Assembly: GCA_910579015.1 (NCBI GenBank)
Contig: CAJTRO010000013.1
Span: 27,039 to 56,818, forward strand
Length of the DNA stretch: 29,780 bases
DNA from: an uncultured Dorea sp.
Lineage (GTDB): Bacteria > Bacillota_A > Clostridia > Lachnospirales > Lachnospiraceae
Direction of reading: 5' to 3'
The translations under genes and the position numbers were made by a program. Position 1 is the stretch's first letter, and every line of letters starts with the position of its first letter. Positions 14,799 to 23,282 of the stretch are shown here, in pieces. Under the pieces are notes generated by a model, which saw only the letters and a list, made by a program, of their open reading frames with translations, made no database searches and was not told the DNA's origin.

Positions 14799-15716
14799 TT
14801 ACACCTCCAGATATTTTTCCGCTTCCGCCATCAAAAGATGGTAGGTATACTCCTGATACTTTGTCTGCCTGAACATAGTAATGTCCGCCTGCTTCATAAG
14901 GTCTTCCAGCCTCTCCCCTCGCTCGGCGGCGATCTTCTCCACCTCTTTTACAAATCCCTCCTCCGTCAGTACATAACCATTCTTCTCTGAAAAATAACTG
15001 TATATCAGATACGGGATAAAATACATCTCCTGTGACTCTGACGCTCTTTTTAACGCTTCTTCCTCCGTAATGACCTTGCCGTCCTCTGTCTTCTTCATAT
15101 CATGCCCTGCGGCCAAAAGTCCTTCATACATAATACGCGCCCTGTCATCGCACCACTTCTTCTTCTCGTCCTCGTCAATGTCAAACACACTCCTCTTCGC
15201 TATCGCTTCCAGCCAGCATCGGGCAATCCCCATACATGCTTTCTCCTTTTGCTCCTTATCATGCTGTTCATGATACCAACGGTAGTAATCCCCGACCGTC
15301 TCTACCCCGGGAATCGAAAGCTTTGCCACAAGCCCGCCGTCAACCTCCATCACGCGGATACGCACCGCTTTTTCAACCCTTAACGTAAGAGATACATCCT
15401 TAATACTGCATTCGAATTCCTCTCCACGTTTCTTCCCGAGAACGGCCTCTTCCGCACCTTCTGCCCCCGGAAACCTCCGCCCGGGATACAAAAGGACCGA
15501 CCTGCCCTCCCAGTTCTCCTTCGAAGCCTTCATACAGATACAGCGCACGCAGTCTTTGTCCTGAATCTCCCCTTCTGTCTCCTCCTCCCCGGAATGATCC
15601 TTCGCCAGAGCCAAAAGCTCCGCCTCGATCTCGCTGTCCGGGATATGCCAGCGTCTCATCTCCTTTGGGACTTCCAATAGCCTATAATCATAGCAGCTCG
15701 TCATTCTTGACTTCAT
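14799..15716 (-). CDS. degenerate trigger-factor-like chaperone / peptidyl-prolyl isomerase
   Basis: This 305-residue protein resembles the PPIase and C-terminal parts of trigger factor (Tig). An FKBP-like segment is seen at about residues 52-128 (with the LGKKRGEEFECSI strand typical of trigger factor). A long helical arm follows at about 140-303, with the paired 'ITEEEALKRA' and 'YVLTEEGFVKEVEKIA' elements seen in Tig C-domains. The N-terminal ribosome-binding domain with its GFRxGKxP loop is absent; full Tig is about 430 residues. It therefore should not dock on ribosomes in the usual way. Cysteines at 8, 56, 60 and 61 are unusual for Tig. No signal peptide is seen. It sits between two ABC half-transporters and a thioredoxin-like gene, suggesting a dedicated cytoplasmic holdase for an exported substrate. 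Distant homology; function inferred. Confidence 0.7.
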   Translation of the reverse strand: MKSRMTSCYDYRLLEVPKEMRRWHIPDSEIEAELLALAKDHSGEEETEGEIQDKDCVRCICMKASKENWEGRSVLLYPGRRFPGAEGAEEAVLGKKRGEEFECSIKDVSLTLRVEKAVRIRVMEVDGGLVAKLSIPGVETVGDYYRWYHEQHDKEQKEKACMGIARCWLEAIAKRSVFDIDEDEKKKWCDDRARIMYEGLLAAGHDMKKTEDGKVITEEEALKRASESQEMYFIPYLIYSYFSEKNGYVLTEEGFVKEVEKIAAERGERLEDLMKQADITMFRQTKYQEYTYHLLMAEAEKYLEV

Positions 15717-15745
15717 TTTTCAATTCTTCCTTTCTGTGTCTATTT

Positions 15746-17506
15746 TTATCCATGCTGTTTATAACTGTCCTTCCCCACAGCTGGTCTTCCCTGCTGCGCG
15801 ATTCCCGCGCCCGCCTTCGCAAATGCACGGTAATACTCATTCGTCTCAAGCAGCTCTTCTGGTGTTCCGCACCCCTTAATTTCCCCGTCGCACAGGACGA
15901 TCACCTGGTCTGCAAATATCGTCGCCGAATAATTATGTGCGATCAGGATCGTCGTCCGATTCTTCATCAGGTTGCTTAATGCCTCTGTCACAAGCTGTTC
16001 ACTCTTCACATCCAGATTACTCGTGGCCTCGTCAAGGAGCAGATAATCCGGATTGCGCATCATGGCTCTTGCAATAGCGATACATTGCTGCTGCCCTCCT
16101 GAGAAATTCGATCCCCCAGGCCCTGCCTGCGCGTCAAACTGCCCCGGCGTATTCATAATAAAATCATAGATATTCGCCATCTTCGCCACATGGATCAGTT
16201 CTTCCTCCGACACCGGACGCTCCACGCCGTAGATGATATTGTCGCGGACCGTTCCGGACAGGATCGGCTTGTCCTGGGATACGATGGCGAAGCTCTTCCG
16301 CCAGGAAGACAGCTTAAACTGCGTCACATCCCTGTCTCCGAAACAGATCTTACCCGCCACAGGATCATACATCCGCTCCAGAAGCTTGAACAATGTGCTC
16401 TTCCCGGCGCCGTTGGTTCCTACAACCGCCGTAACCTTGCCCTTTGGAATAGAGCAGTTCAGATCCTTTAAGACCGGAACCGTCTGGTAGGAGAAATCCA
16501 CATGGTCAAGAACGATATCCGCATCCGCCACATCCATCTCGTATCCTTCCTCCGGCTCCTCGGGGCACTCAAGGATAGCCCCTATTTTCTGTACAATCCC
16601 CGCATTCTGTGAAAAGGTCCCAAAGTGAGTGCAGATCTCAGCCAGCCGTACCGTGGCAAGTCCGCACAGTGTATAGAAGCCAATGAGCTTCCCGACCGTC
16701 AGGTCCCCGGCCGCAACCATTTTACTTCCCAGCACGAAAGAAATCACGATCGTAAGACACCCCATAATCTCCATTCCGCCTAATTGGATCATGGATGTAT
16801 AGCTGAGGAAAATATCCGCCTTACACTGTTTCCCGAAAAGCTCCTCAGCCTTCTTATACTCTTCCTCCTCCATACGAAAGGATTTGATAAGCCTTAAGCC
16901 CCGTACATGCTCCGCCAGATATCCCATCACAGCCGCAAGCCTGATCCTCGCCTTCATCCCCGTCTTATAAGACAGGACGCTGTATAATACCGTGATCCCC
17001 ATCAGCACCGGGATCACAAGAAGGCTTGCCAGCGCCATCTTACTCTGGAAGGAAAATAATTTCTGATAGGCCACAATCCCTGCGTAAGCCGCCACAAATA
17101 TATTGATGAGAAGCTGAAAATAATTCCCCGCATTATCCGCGTCCGTCGTCACACGTGTCACCAGCTCATTGACATTATCCGAATCATAATAGCTTGTGGG
17201 AAGATGCATCATCTTATTCCACACCTTCAGCCGGACCGCAAGGTTGATCTTCTGTAAGACCAGACCTGAGATATAGGTAAACGCAATAGTGATCGCCCCG
17301 GCAAGCAGCTGGAATTCTATATATCGTACCAGCTCGTCCGTCTTGATGGAATTCTGGGTTCCGTCAATGATAGAGGCCGTAATGGTGACAGCCTCCACCT
17401 CCACATGGGATTTCACCATGGAGATGGCCACGACAAAAAACAGAAGGAGCCACGGCAGTTTCATTCCCTTAAATATCTTCGTATACCCTTTTACCAGCTT
17501 AATCAC
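15746..17506 (-). CDS. ABC exporter half-transporter, second subunit
   Basis: A 586-residue fused membrane-ATPase subunit. Six transmembrane helices lie in about residues 15-300 and the nucleotide-binding domain starts at about 328. Walker A is GTNGAGKS (363-370), the Q-loop is in FAIVSQDKPILSGT, the signature is FSGGQ, Walker B is YLLLDEATSNLD and the switch histidine is in LIAHNYSA. All key catalytic residues are present. It starts with GTG, overlapping the stop of the upstream subunit by 4 bases, with AGGAGG 7 nt upstream. The two surely form a heterodimer. The family spans multidrug, lipid and peptide exporters, and no peptidase C39 domain is present, so the substrate is not shown by the sequence. 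The trigger-factor-like gene follows after 29 bp. Confidence 0.92.
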   Translation of the reverse strand: MIKLVKGYTKIFKGMKLPWLLLFFVVAISMVKSHVEVEAVTITASIIDGTQNSIKTDELVRYIEFQLLAGAITIAFTYISGLVLQKINLAVRLKVWNKMMHLPTSYYDSDNVNELVTRVTTDADNAGNYFQLLINIFVAAYAGIVAYQKLFSFQSKMALASLLVIPVLMGITVLYSVLSYKTGMKARIRLAAVMGYLAEHVRGLRLIKSFRMEEEEYKKAEELFGKQCKADIFLSYTSMIQLGGMEIMGCLTIVISFVLGSKMVAAGDLTVGKLIGFYTLCGLATVRLAEICTHFGTFSQNAGIVQKIGAILECPEEPEEGYEMDVADADIVLDHVDFSYQTVPVLKDLNCSIPKGKVTAVVGTNGAGKSTLFKLLERMYDPVAGKICFGDRDVTQFKLSSWRKSFAIVSQDKPILSGTVRDNIIYGVERPVSEEELIHVAKMANIYDFIMNTPGQFDAQAGPGGSNFSGGQQQCIAIARAMMRNPDYLLLDEATSNLDVKSEQLVTEALSNLMKNRTTILIAHNYSATIFADQVIVLCDGEIKGCGTPEELLETNEYYRAFAKAGAGIAQQGRPAVGKDSYKQHG

Positions 17507-19284
17507 TGTACCGCCTCCTTTCCCGTAAATGGAGATCTCTGTATACCCGCTTCTTCCTCGCAGGCGGCGATAAGCTCCATGAATGCCTGACAGTTTCCAT
17601 ACAACTCCTCGTACCTTCCAACTCCTTCCAGTACGCCCTTGTTCAGCACGATGATCTGATCCACCCGCTCAAGAAGGGACAGATCATGTGTGATGATGAT
17701 CTTCGTTCTTCCCGGAAACATCTCAAATATCGTATCCTGGATCATCTTCGACGCCGTAACATCCAGCGCCGACGTAGGCTCATCCAGAAGGATCACGTCG
17801 GACTTGCGCATAAATTCTCTTGTGAGCACAAGCTTCTGTCTCTGTCCTCCCGACATAGAGGTTCCGCCCGGCGCCACCGGTGCATTAAGTCCGGCATCCC
17901 ATTTCCGCAAAACCTCCGCGAATCCGGTCTTTTCGGCCGCTTCCCAGATCTCCTCGTCTCTCACCTCACGGTGAAGTCCATAGGTAAGCGCTTCCCTCGC
18001 CGTTCCGCTGAAAATATCCGCTCCCTGCTGTACATATCCCATATGTCCTCTCAGCTCGTCCAAAGACATCTCCGATACCGGGACGCCCCCGAAAAGGACC
18101 GTTCCCTCACACGGCTCATAGAAATGCTCAAGAAGGCTTACCGACGTGGTTTTACCGCTTCCGCAAAGACCGATGACCGCCGCGGCGCTCCCTGACGGGA
18201 TATGGAAGGTGATATCCTGAATCGCTTTCTTATCCCCGTAGGAAAAGCTCACCTTCTCAAATGTAACCTCTGCATTCTTTGGCTTCCTGGTATCCGTCAT
18301 CGTCTCTTCCTCCTCCGGCGCAAGCAGAAGCTTTGCCGTCCTCGCCATGGTTCCCTGGATCATCTTTAGATTTGTCCAGTAATCAATCAGGTTGGAAAAT
18401 GAATTAGATAATGTACCGGAGAACATATAGAATGCCACCCACTGGCTGATATCAATATCTCCCCGCTTAAGAAGGATTACTCCGAACACCATTACGATCA
18501 TGACCTGAGCCATTCCGATCAGGGTAGTCAGCGCCGTGATACCGCATTGCAGTTTGTTGACACGCATATTGGCATGGAACAGCCCATACGCGGCATTTTC
18601 CCCATTCTCAAGCTCTTTTTCTTCATTGGTATAGGTCTTGATAAGGCTCAGGTTCCTGACACGCTCCGCAAGATACGCCGTCAGTCCTCCGATCTCCTGA
18701 AACAACCCGTCCTGTGTCTTATAGCGCATCCGTCCGATAAAGACCATATACAGGATCTTAACCGGCAGCAGAAGAAATACCGACACCGTAAGCCAGATGT
18801 TATAAGAAGATATGGTCTTAAGCGCCTCCACCACATAGTAAAGCGTAGGGAAAAATCCTACCAGGAACTGTACCAGAAGCTGCGTCGCCGTTGTCGTATC
18901 ATTGGTTATGGTACTCATAATGTCAGACGGATTGTTACTGTCATAATAATCCATCCGGATATGGAGCATCTTCCTCCAGATCACCCGCCTTGCATTCCTC
19001 GCCGCAATGTGCTGTGCAGGAGTACGAAGGGCTACGTCCCCGCATAATACGATTGTGAAGATCACGTAAAACCAGATTGCATCCCACAAAACCTTATTGT
19101 CCAGGCTTCCGCTCATAAGTCCCGCCGTAATGGTCGGAAGCTTCAGCATGACCTTGTTATAGAAGAAATTACATAAAAATGCGATAATGATCCAACGCCA
19201 CGGTAACTGTATTTTCTTCAAAAGATTCCAGAAATCCCGCCAGCTTCCTTCACTGGATTCCTTCTTTTTTACCTTTCCGTCCAC
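17503..19284 (-). CDS. ABC exporter half-transporter, first subunit
   Basis: A 593-residue membrane-ATPase fusion and the first gene of the exporter operon. I place the start at the GTG at 19284, which has AAAGGAG 8 nt upstream. The frame opens 20 codons further up, but that extension lacks a ribosome site. Transmembrane helices span about residues 30-305. The ATPase domain has Walker A GLCGSGKT (372-379), Q-loop MGYVQQGADIFSGT, signature MSGGQ (477-481), Walker B VILLDE (497-502) and H-loop IIITHDLS. Both subunits keep the catalytic glutamate, so both ATP sites look functional. No accessory periplasmic or peptidase domain is seen. I found no clear promoter in the 165 bp upstream, and a palindromic repeat lies there instead. 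Confidence 0.92.
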   Translation of the reverse strand: MDGKVKKKESSEGSWRDFWNLLKKIQLPWRWIIIAFLCNFFYNKVMLKLPTITAGLMSGSLDNKVLWDAIWFYVIFTIVLCGDVALRTPAQHIAARNARRVIWRKMLHIRMDYYDSNNPSDIMSTITNDTTTATQLLVQFLVGFFPTLYYVVEALKTISSYNIWLTVSVFLLLPVKILYMVFIGRMRYKTQDGLFQEIGGLTAYLAERVRNLSLIKTYTNEEKELENGENAAYGLFHANMRVNKLQCGITALTTLIGMAQVMIVMVFGVILLKRGDIDISQWVAFYMFSGTLSNSFSNLIDYWTNLKMIQGTMARTAKLLLAPEEEETMTDTRKPKNAEVTFEKVSFSYGDKKAIQDITFHIPSGSAAAVIGLCGSGKTTSVSLLEHFYEPCEGTVLFGGVPVSEMSLDELRGHMGYVQQGADIFSGTAREALTYGLHREVRDEEIWEAAEKTGFAEVLRKWDAGLNAPVAPGGTSMSGGQRQKLVLTREFMRKSDVILLDEPTSALDVTASKMIQDTIFEMFPGRTKIIITHDLSLLERVDQIIVLNKGVLEGVGRYEELYGNCQAFMELIAACEEEAGIQRSPFTGKEAVQ

Positions 19285-19391
19285 AATTTCATCTCCTTTC
19301 AATCCGTTCGATCCTGCCGCCGGCCAATCCGCATCTTGTAACATAAAACTGCTGCCGCCGACATTCTCTATCCCATATTCTGATATAGACT

Positions 19392-19425
19392 GGGGACGGG
19401 GTAAAATGAGCTTTACCCTGTCCCC
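19392..19425. repeat. GGGGAC-type palindromic element, possible REP-like repeat
   Basis: A 14-bp inverted repeat starts GGGGACGGGGTAAA (19392-19405) and pairs with 19412-19425 around a 6-nt loop; one pair is G-U on the plus strand and A-C on the minus strand. The plus side runs into GGTTCTTTGTTGTTC. It lies between the lipoprotein stop and the ABC operon. The 'ggggacgg...ccgtcccc' style is familiar to me from dispersed repeats in Clostridia. It could also act as a weak terminator for the lipoprotein transcript, though there is no U-run on that side. Confidence 0.55.
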
Positions 19426-19449
19426 GGTTCTTTGTTGTTCTATTCAATT

Positions 19450-20022
19450 CTATTCATAATCGACCAAACCATTGAAGCTCTTCATCATCTCAACATATGC
19501 TTCCACTGTTTCATCTGATATTGCACCTGTACCTGCAAGAGAGATGATCGAACCCTCAAGTGTATCACCGTCTACAAAGGCATAGAGCACATTACCTTCC
19601 TGTGTGATCTTCTGTCCCTGCGAAGTATAGAACTGCGCAAGAGCCGTTGCAGACGCCTCGTCCGCCGTCACAAAATACTGGTATTCCGCAGCAGGCGATC
19701 CGTCGTTCAAATATATGATATCATACATCTTTGATGCCGTATAACCCATGTTCGCCATATTCGAAATAAGCTTGCTGTTCTCATCTCCTTCCAGAACATA
19801 TCGCTGGTCAAACTCAATATCCTGGGGATCGGTAAAGGTATAACTGTCACTCATCTGGAGACTGAAATTCTTGTCGACCGCCTCTTTCCCGTCTTGGGCG
19901 TCTGCTTTGCCCTCTGTTTTGCTGTCTGATCTTTTGGCGTCATCCTTATCGGATGAGCCACAGCCAATCGGCATAATCCCAATCATCGCACACATTAAAA
20001 TCGAAATCAGTTTCTTCTTCAT
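19450..20022 (-). CDS. probable lipoprotein carrying one copy of an unrecognised repeat domain
   Basis: A 190-residue protein with a lysine-rich N-terminus and hydrophobic core. A cysteine at position 21 (MPIGCGSS) is the likely lipidation site, although the -3 residue is proline rather than leucine. A charged linker rich in D, K and S (about 22-50) follows, then one globular domain (about 53-185). The domain starts with FSLQMSDSYTFTDPQDIEFD, continues with RYVL, a YDIIYL strand and AAEYQYFVTADEASA, and closes with an alternating strand/helix segment ending in TVEAYVEMM. The same pattern occurs five times in the protein encoded one base upstream, so this looks like a duplicated, freed copy. 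No catalytic residues are evident. Expected location: outer face of the cytoplasmic membrane. Function unknown. Confidence 0.85.
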   Translation of the reverse strand: MKKKLISILMCAMIGIMPIGCGSSDKDDAKRSDSKTEGKADAQDGKEAVDKNFSLQMSDSYTFTDPQDIEFDQRYVLEGDENSKLISNMANMGYTASKMYDIIYLNDGSPAAEYQYFVTADEASATALAQFYTSQGQKITQEGNVLYAFVDGDTLEGSIISLAGTGAISDETVEAYVEMMKSFNGLVDYE

Positions 20023-20023
20023 G

Positions 20024-23000
20024 TTACCTTTCTCCTTCTTTTAATTCTTCCAGCCGGTACACCTCTTTGATGTACTCCTGATATCCCTTCGGACTTGCCT
20101 CATACGCCTTATCCATGCCCGGCAGACTGCCGATCAGGTTCGAAAGCTTCTCCTGCGCGGTCTCTTCGCATACCGCACTTCCATTCATAACAAAGCATCG
20201 GTATTCTGTCAATACTTTTTGGTCTTTCACGTAGAAGATAAGGTATACGCCGGATATGGCGGTATTTCTCTCGGCTGTGAGCATGGAAGCAAGTTCACTG
20301 TCTCCGTCTTTATGGAACACATAGCGTGCGTCGTATACAAGACCTTGCGGATCCGTAAAGGTGTAATCCAGTGTGATCTGGATATTCTTTGGATCTTCTG
20401 CCGGGACAGACGGTTCTTCTACCGTGCCGGCCTTAGACGGATCAAAGTTTCCATTCGCAGGTGCCTCCGGGACAGCGTCCGGTGTCTGGACGCTCCCTGC
20501 CTCTGCCGGATCGAATGCTTCGCCCTCTGCTTCTGGCGTCTCCGGAATGGCTTCCGGTGTCTGGATGCTTGACGGACCGTCAGTTCCCTCCGGCACAGTG
20601 TCCGGCATCCGGCCGTCTTCGGCATCTGCCGGATCGAACGCTTCTTCCCTGTCGTCTGCTTCATCCCCTAACAGATTTCCTTCGGATTCAATACCGGCTT
20701 CTTTTGCAGCTGTAGTCAGGCTGTCTGCATTCCCGCATCCTTCTGCTGCCGGCTCGATTCCCGCCTCACGGGCAATCTGCCGCATCTTCTCTACTGCTGA
20801 AGCAGTCTGTACGCCTTCTTTTGGAACAACCGATACATGCACTTCTTCCGGAGATGTTATCAGCTTCATCCCATTACCAGCCAGAAAGTCCGCATATGCC
20901 TTTGCCGAAGCTTCATGAAGCATCCCGTACTGTACATACATATCGATTGTCATCTGAATCTTTTCTGCCGGTGCAAAAACCAGAACAATATTTCCTTCCA
21001 TCTTAACATCGTTTGGATCGATCCCAAGCATCGGCGCTTTGCCAACTAATTCCTCTGCTTTCCCGGCATTCTCCATAATACAGCATTGATAATCACCAAT
21101 TGCCTTACCATCTTTTTCATAGATGATCTCATAGAGTTCTTCTGCCCCCACAGCATTCGACGATGCGCCGCCTGCATCATATAATACATATCTCACATCA
21201 TAATCCTGTGCAAACTGCTCGGCATCCCTAAACGTATAGCCGTCCGTCATCTTGATGTCAAATGCAGTTTCTTTCTCCGGCTCAAGATTACTTCCCGGCT
21301 CTTCTATTATTTCTGTCATCTTAGCCGCATTTACGAACTGGCTTTCCAGATATTCTCCAATCGTTCCTTTTGTCATAATACCATACTGTACATAGGTCTC
21401 AATCGTCTGCTGTACATACTCGCCTGTTGAAAAGATAAATACAACATTTCCTTTACACAGCACTGCGTCTTCTCCAAAAGCCGCTCCCATCTGCTGTCTC
21501 ATCTGCTCTGCCTGTTCCTGGCTGTTCATGACATACGCCTTATATTCTCCTGCCGGTTTTGAAGCTTTGTCGTATAACACTACATAGAATCCCTCGGCGC
21601 CCGACTGTTTTGCATAAGCACATTCCTTATCTCCGTATAAAACATAACGCTTATCATAATCCTGCGCAAAGTATCCGGCATCCGTATATGTGCAGTTCTC
21701 ACTCATCCTCACTCCAAAGGTATCTGCCATGACCGTTCCCTTTAAACTGTTCCCCGGCTCCGGCTTTGGTTCCTCTTTATGCCCCGCATTCTTGAAGAAC
21801 TGATACTTTTCCTGCTTAACCAGATAATTCAGATACGCCTTTGGTGTCTCATCTTCCAAAGCGCCGTCACTATATTGATAGAGCATATGGATCAGGCTTT
21901 TGATCTCATCAGACGAAGTTGCCGCCTTACAGCAGATCCTTCCTTTTACCGTATCCGTATTCCCGTATGCTCTCTTTACTGCCTGCGCGCCTTCTTCGCT
22001 TTTTGACAGGTAATATCTGTATTCTGCCGCCGGCTCATTGCCCTTCACATATAGAACCACATACAGGCATTCCACTTTCGTCTCTACTCCGTTATCTTTC
22101 TTCGGCACCGATGTAACACCGATACAGTCTTCACCTCCATAAAGTACATAGCGTGTATCATATTCTATATCCTCGGGATCGGTGATCGTGAATTTATCCG
22201 TCACCTTTACTTCAAACACCTCATCCTTCGGCGTACTTGCTTCGTCAATTTTATCCGTAAGCTGATCCGCTTTCACAATAATGGTCTCTTCATTCGAAGT
22301 ACCCGGCAGATCTGGTTCTGGTGTCGGATCCGGGTTTGGTGTCGGATCTGGGTTGGGTGTTGGATCCGGGCTTGGTGTCGGGTTCGGGTTCGGACTCGGA
22401 TCCGGCGTCGGGCTTGGCGTTGGATTCACCGGATTGTTCGGCGTACTTGGCGTATTCGTATTCCCTCCGCCGTTCGGATTCGATGACGGCTTATACTCAC
22501 TCATCCCGCCAAAGTAGAACTGCATCCCAAGATACGCCTGAGGAGTTGCCGACTTAATTGTACCCGCCTTATAGTACGTGTCAATGGAAGTCTGCACATA
22601 GCTTCCTGACGAGTATACATATGTAACATCTCCCCAGTTTCCAACCGTACCATAATTTGAAAACGCAGACGCCAGACTTCTTGCTTCCGCTTCGCTTGAC
22701 ATTACATAACAGACATATTCACCGACTGCTTTGCCGCCGCTTGCATACAGAATCACATAAGCGCCCTTACAGGTGCCAGCTTTTGCCGCTGCCGCCCGCT
22801 TCGCCGGGATACAGTCCGGACCGCCGTACAGCACATATCTTGTGTCAAAGCTTATCCCGGACGGATCCGAGAATGTACACAGATCGCTCATCTTAATACT
22901 GAAGCTCTCACTTTGACTTGTTCCGCCGACATTTGCACCGCCGTTGTCCACGTAATCTGTCTTCTGAATCCCGTCTGCTCCTGCGCCGTTCACACCTCCA

Positions 23001-23227
23001 TTCTCTGCATTCCCTAAGGCTCCCGCCGCTCCCGCGTCTAAACCGTCGTCTTTATCCGCATCACTTTTTTTGTCCTCTTCGTCTTTCCTGGATTTTTTAG
23101 ACAAGCCGGTCTCTTCAAGCAGTTCGTCGATTCCCCCGTTCCTTGATAAGAGATATCCGCCGCCAAAGCTTAAACACAGCACAAGGGCAGATACGACTCC
23201 TATGATCATCCTTCTCTTCTTATTCAT
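20024..23227 (-). CDS. large membrane-anchored protein with five copies of an unrecognised domain
   Basis: A 1067-residue protein. The N-terminus MNKKRRMIIGVVSALVLCLS is a signal anchor (helix about 7-27) followed by a low-complexity, D/G/A-rich linker (28-106). Five related domains follow at about residues 109-236, 338-468, 504-630, 656-783 and 948-1055. Each opens with an 'F.(I/V).(M/V)(S/T)(D/E)..T(F/Y).D' strand, then '(D/Y)xRYVLYG', then a strand near 'YV(I/V)LY', then 'GEYxxYVM....A', and most end in a 'Y..G....T..AYL' helix. Domains 1 and 2 are joined by a proline-rich linker (about 249-309) with PNPDPT repeats. Domains 4 and 5 are joined by an acidic linker holding three 'FDP..A......P..VPE'-type repeats (863-942). 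AGGAGC precedes the ATG. It is followed after one base by the single-domain lipoprotein gene. The layout suggests a surface protein spanning the wall; the ligand is unknown. Confidence 0.88.
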   Translation of the reverse strand: MNKKRRMIIGVVSALVLCLSFGGGYLLSRNGGIDELLEETGLSKKSRKDEEDKKSDADKDDGLDAGAAGALGNAENGGVNGAGADGIQKTDYVDNGGANVGGTSQSESFSIKMSDLCTFSDPSGISFDTRYVLYGGPDCIPAKRAAAAKAGTCKGAYVILYASGGKAVGEYVCYVMSSEAEARSLASAFSNYGTVGNWGDVTYVYSSGSYVQTSIDTYYKAGTIKSATPQAYLGMQFYFGGMSEYKPSSNPNGGGNTNTPSTPNNPVNPTPSPTPDPSPNPNPTPSPDPTPNPDPTPNPDPTPEPDLPGTSNEETIIVKADQLTDKIDEASTPKDEVFEVKVTDKFTITDPEDIEYDTRYVLYGGEDCIGVTSVPKKDNGVETKVECLYVVLYVKGNEPAAEYRYYLSKSEEGAQAVKRAYGNTDTVKGRICCKAATSSDEIKSLIHMLYQYSDGALEDETPKAYLNYLVKQEKYQFFKNAGHKEEPKPEPGNSLKGTVMADTFGVRMSENCTYTDAGYFAQDYDKRYVLYGDKECAYAKQSGAEGFYVVLYDKASKPAGEYKAYVMNSQEQAEQMRQQMGAAFGEDAVLCKGNVVFIFSTGEYVQQTIETYVQYGIMTKGTIGEYLESQFVNAAKMTEIIEEPGSNLEPEKETAFDIKMTDGYTFRDAEQFAQDYDVRYVLYDAGGASSNAVGAEELYEIIYEKDGKAIGDYQCCIMENAGKAEELVGKAPMLGIDPNDVKMEGNIVLVFAPAEKIQMTIDMYVQYGMLHEASAKAYADFLAGNGMKLITSPEEVHVSVVPKEGVQTASAVEKMRQIAREAGIEPAAEGCGNADSLTTAAKEAGIESEGNLLGDEADDREEAFDPADAEDGRMPDTVPEGTDGPSSIQTPEAIPETPEAEGEAFDPAEAGSVQTPDAVPEAPANGNFDPSKAGTVEEPSVPAEDPKNIQITLDYTFTDPQGLVYDARYVFHKDGDSELASMLTAERNTAISGVYLIFYVKDQKVLTEYRCFVMNGSAVCEETAQEKLSNLIGSLPGMDKAYEASPKGYQEYIKEVYRLEELKEGER
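22306..22430 (-). repeat. 18-bp tandem repeat encoding the PNPDPT linker
   Basis: Imperfect 18-bp units (GGTGTCGGATCYGGGTTK on the plus strand) are repeated in the reading frame and encode P-N-P-D-P-T and P-S-P-D-P-T units. The units are more alike near the 22320-22370 end and more degenerate toward 22430. They are likely to vary in copy number between strains by slippage in multiples of 6 or 18 bp without breaking the frame. Confidence 0.85.
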
Positions 23228-23245
23228 ACTTTCACGCTCCTTGGT

Positions 23246-23269
23246 ATAAATAGAAACCCTTCTATTTAT
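23246..23269 (-). promoter_or_regulatory. hairpin just before the ribosome site of the repeat-domain gene
   Basis: A perfect 10-bp A/T-rich stem (ATAAATAGAA at 23246-23255 with 23260-23269) closes a 4-nt loop. In the minus-strand mRNA it ends 3 nt before AAGGAGC. It has no U-run and is upstream, so it is not a terminator for this gene. It could be a 5' stabiliser, a thermosensitive or accessibility switch, or a protein-binding operator. Confidence 0.6.
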
Positions 23270-23282
23270 TCATTTGCTTTTT

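Noticed and set aside
20373..20918. 181-codon plus-strand Ala/Ser/Pro-rich frame opposite the repeat-domain gene
   Set aside because: Composition follows from the antisense of the Glu/Ala/Pro linker codons; the minus-strand gene has a ribosome site and repeated domains.
22306..22430. Repeat array considered as a CRISPR
   Set aside because: Units are 18 bp, contiguous, without spacers, and in frame within a coding gene; they encode a proline-rich linker.
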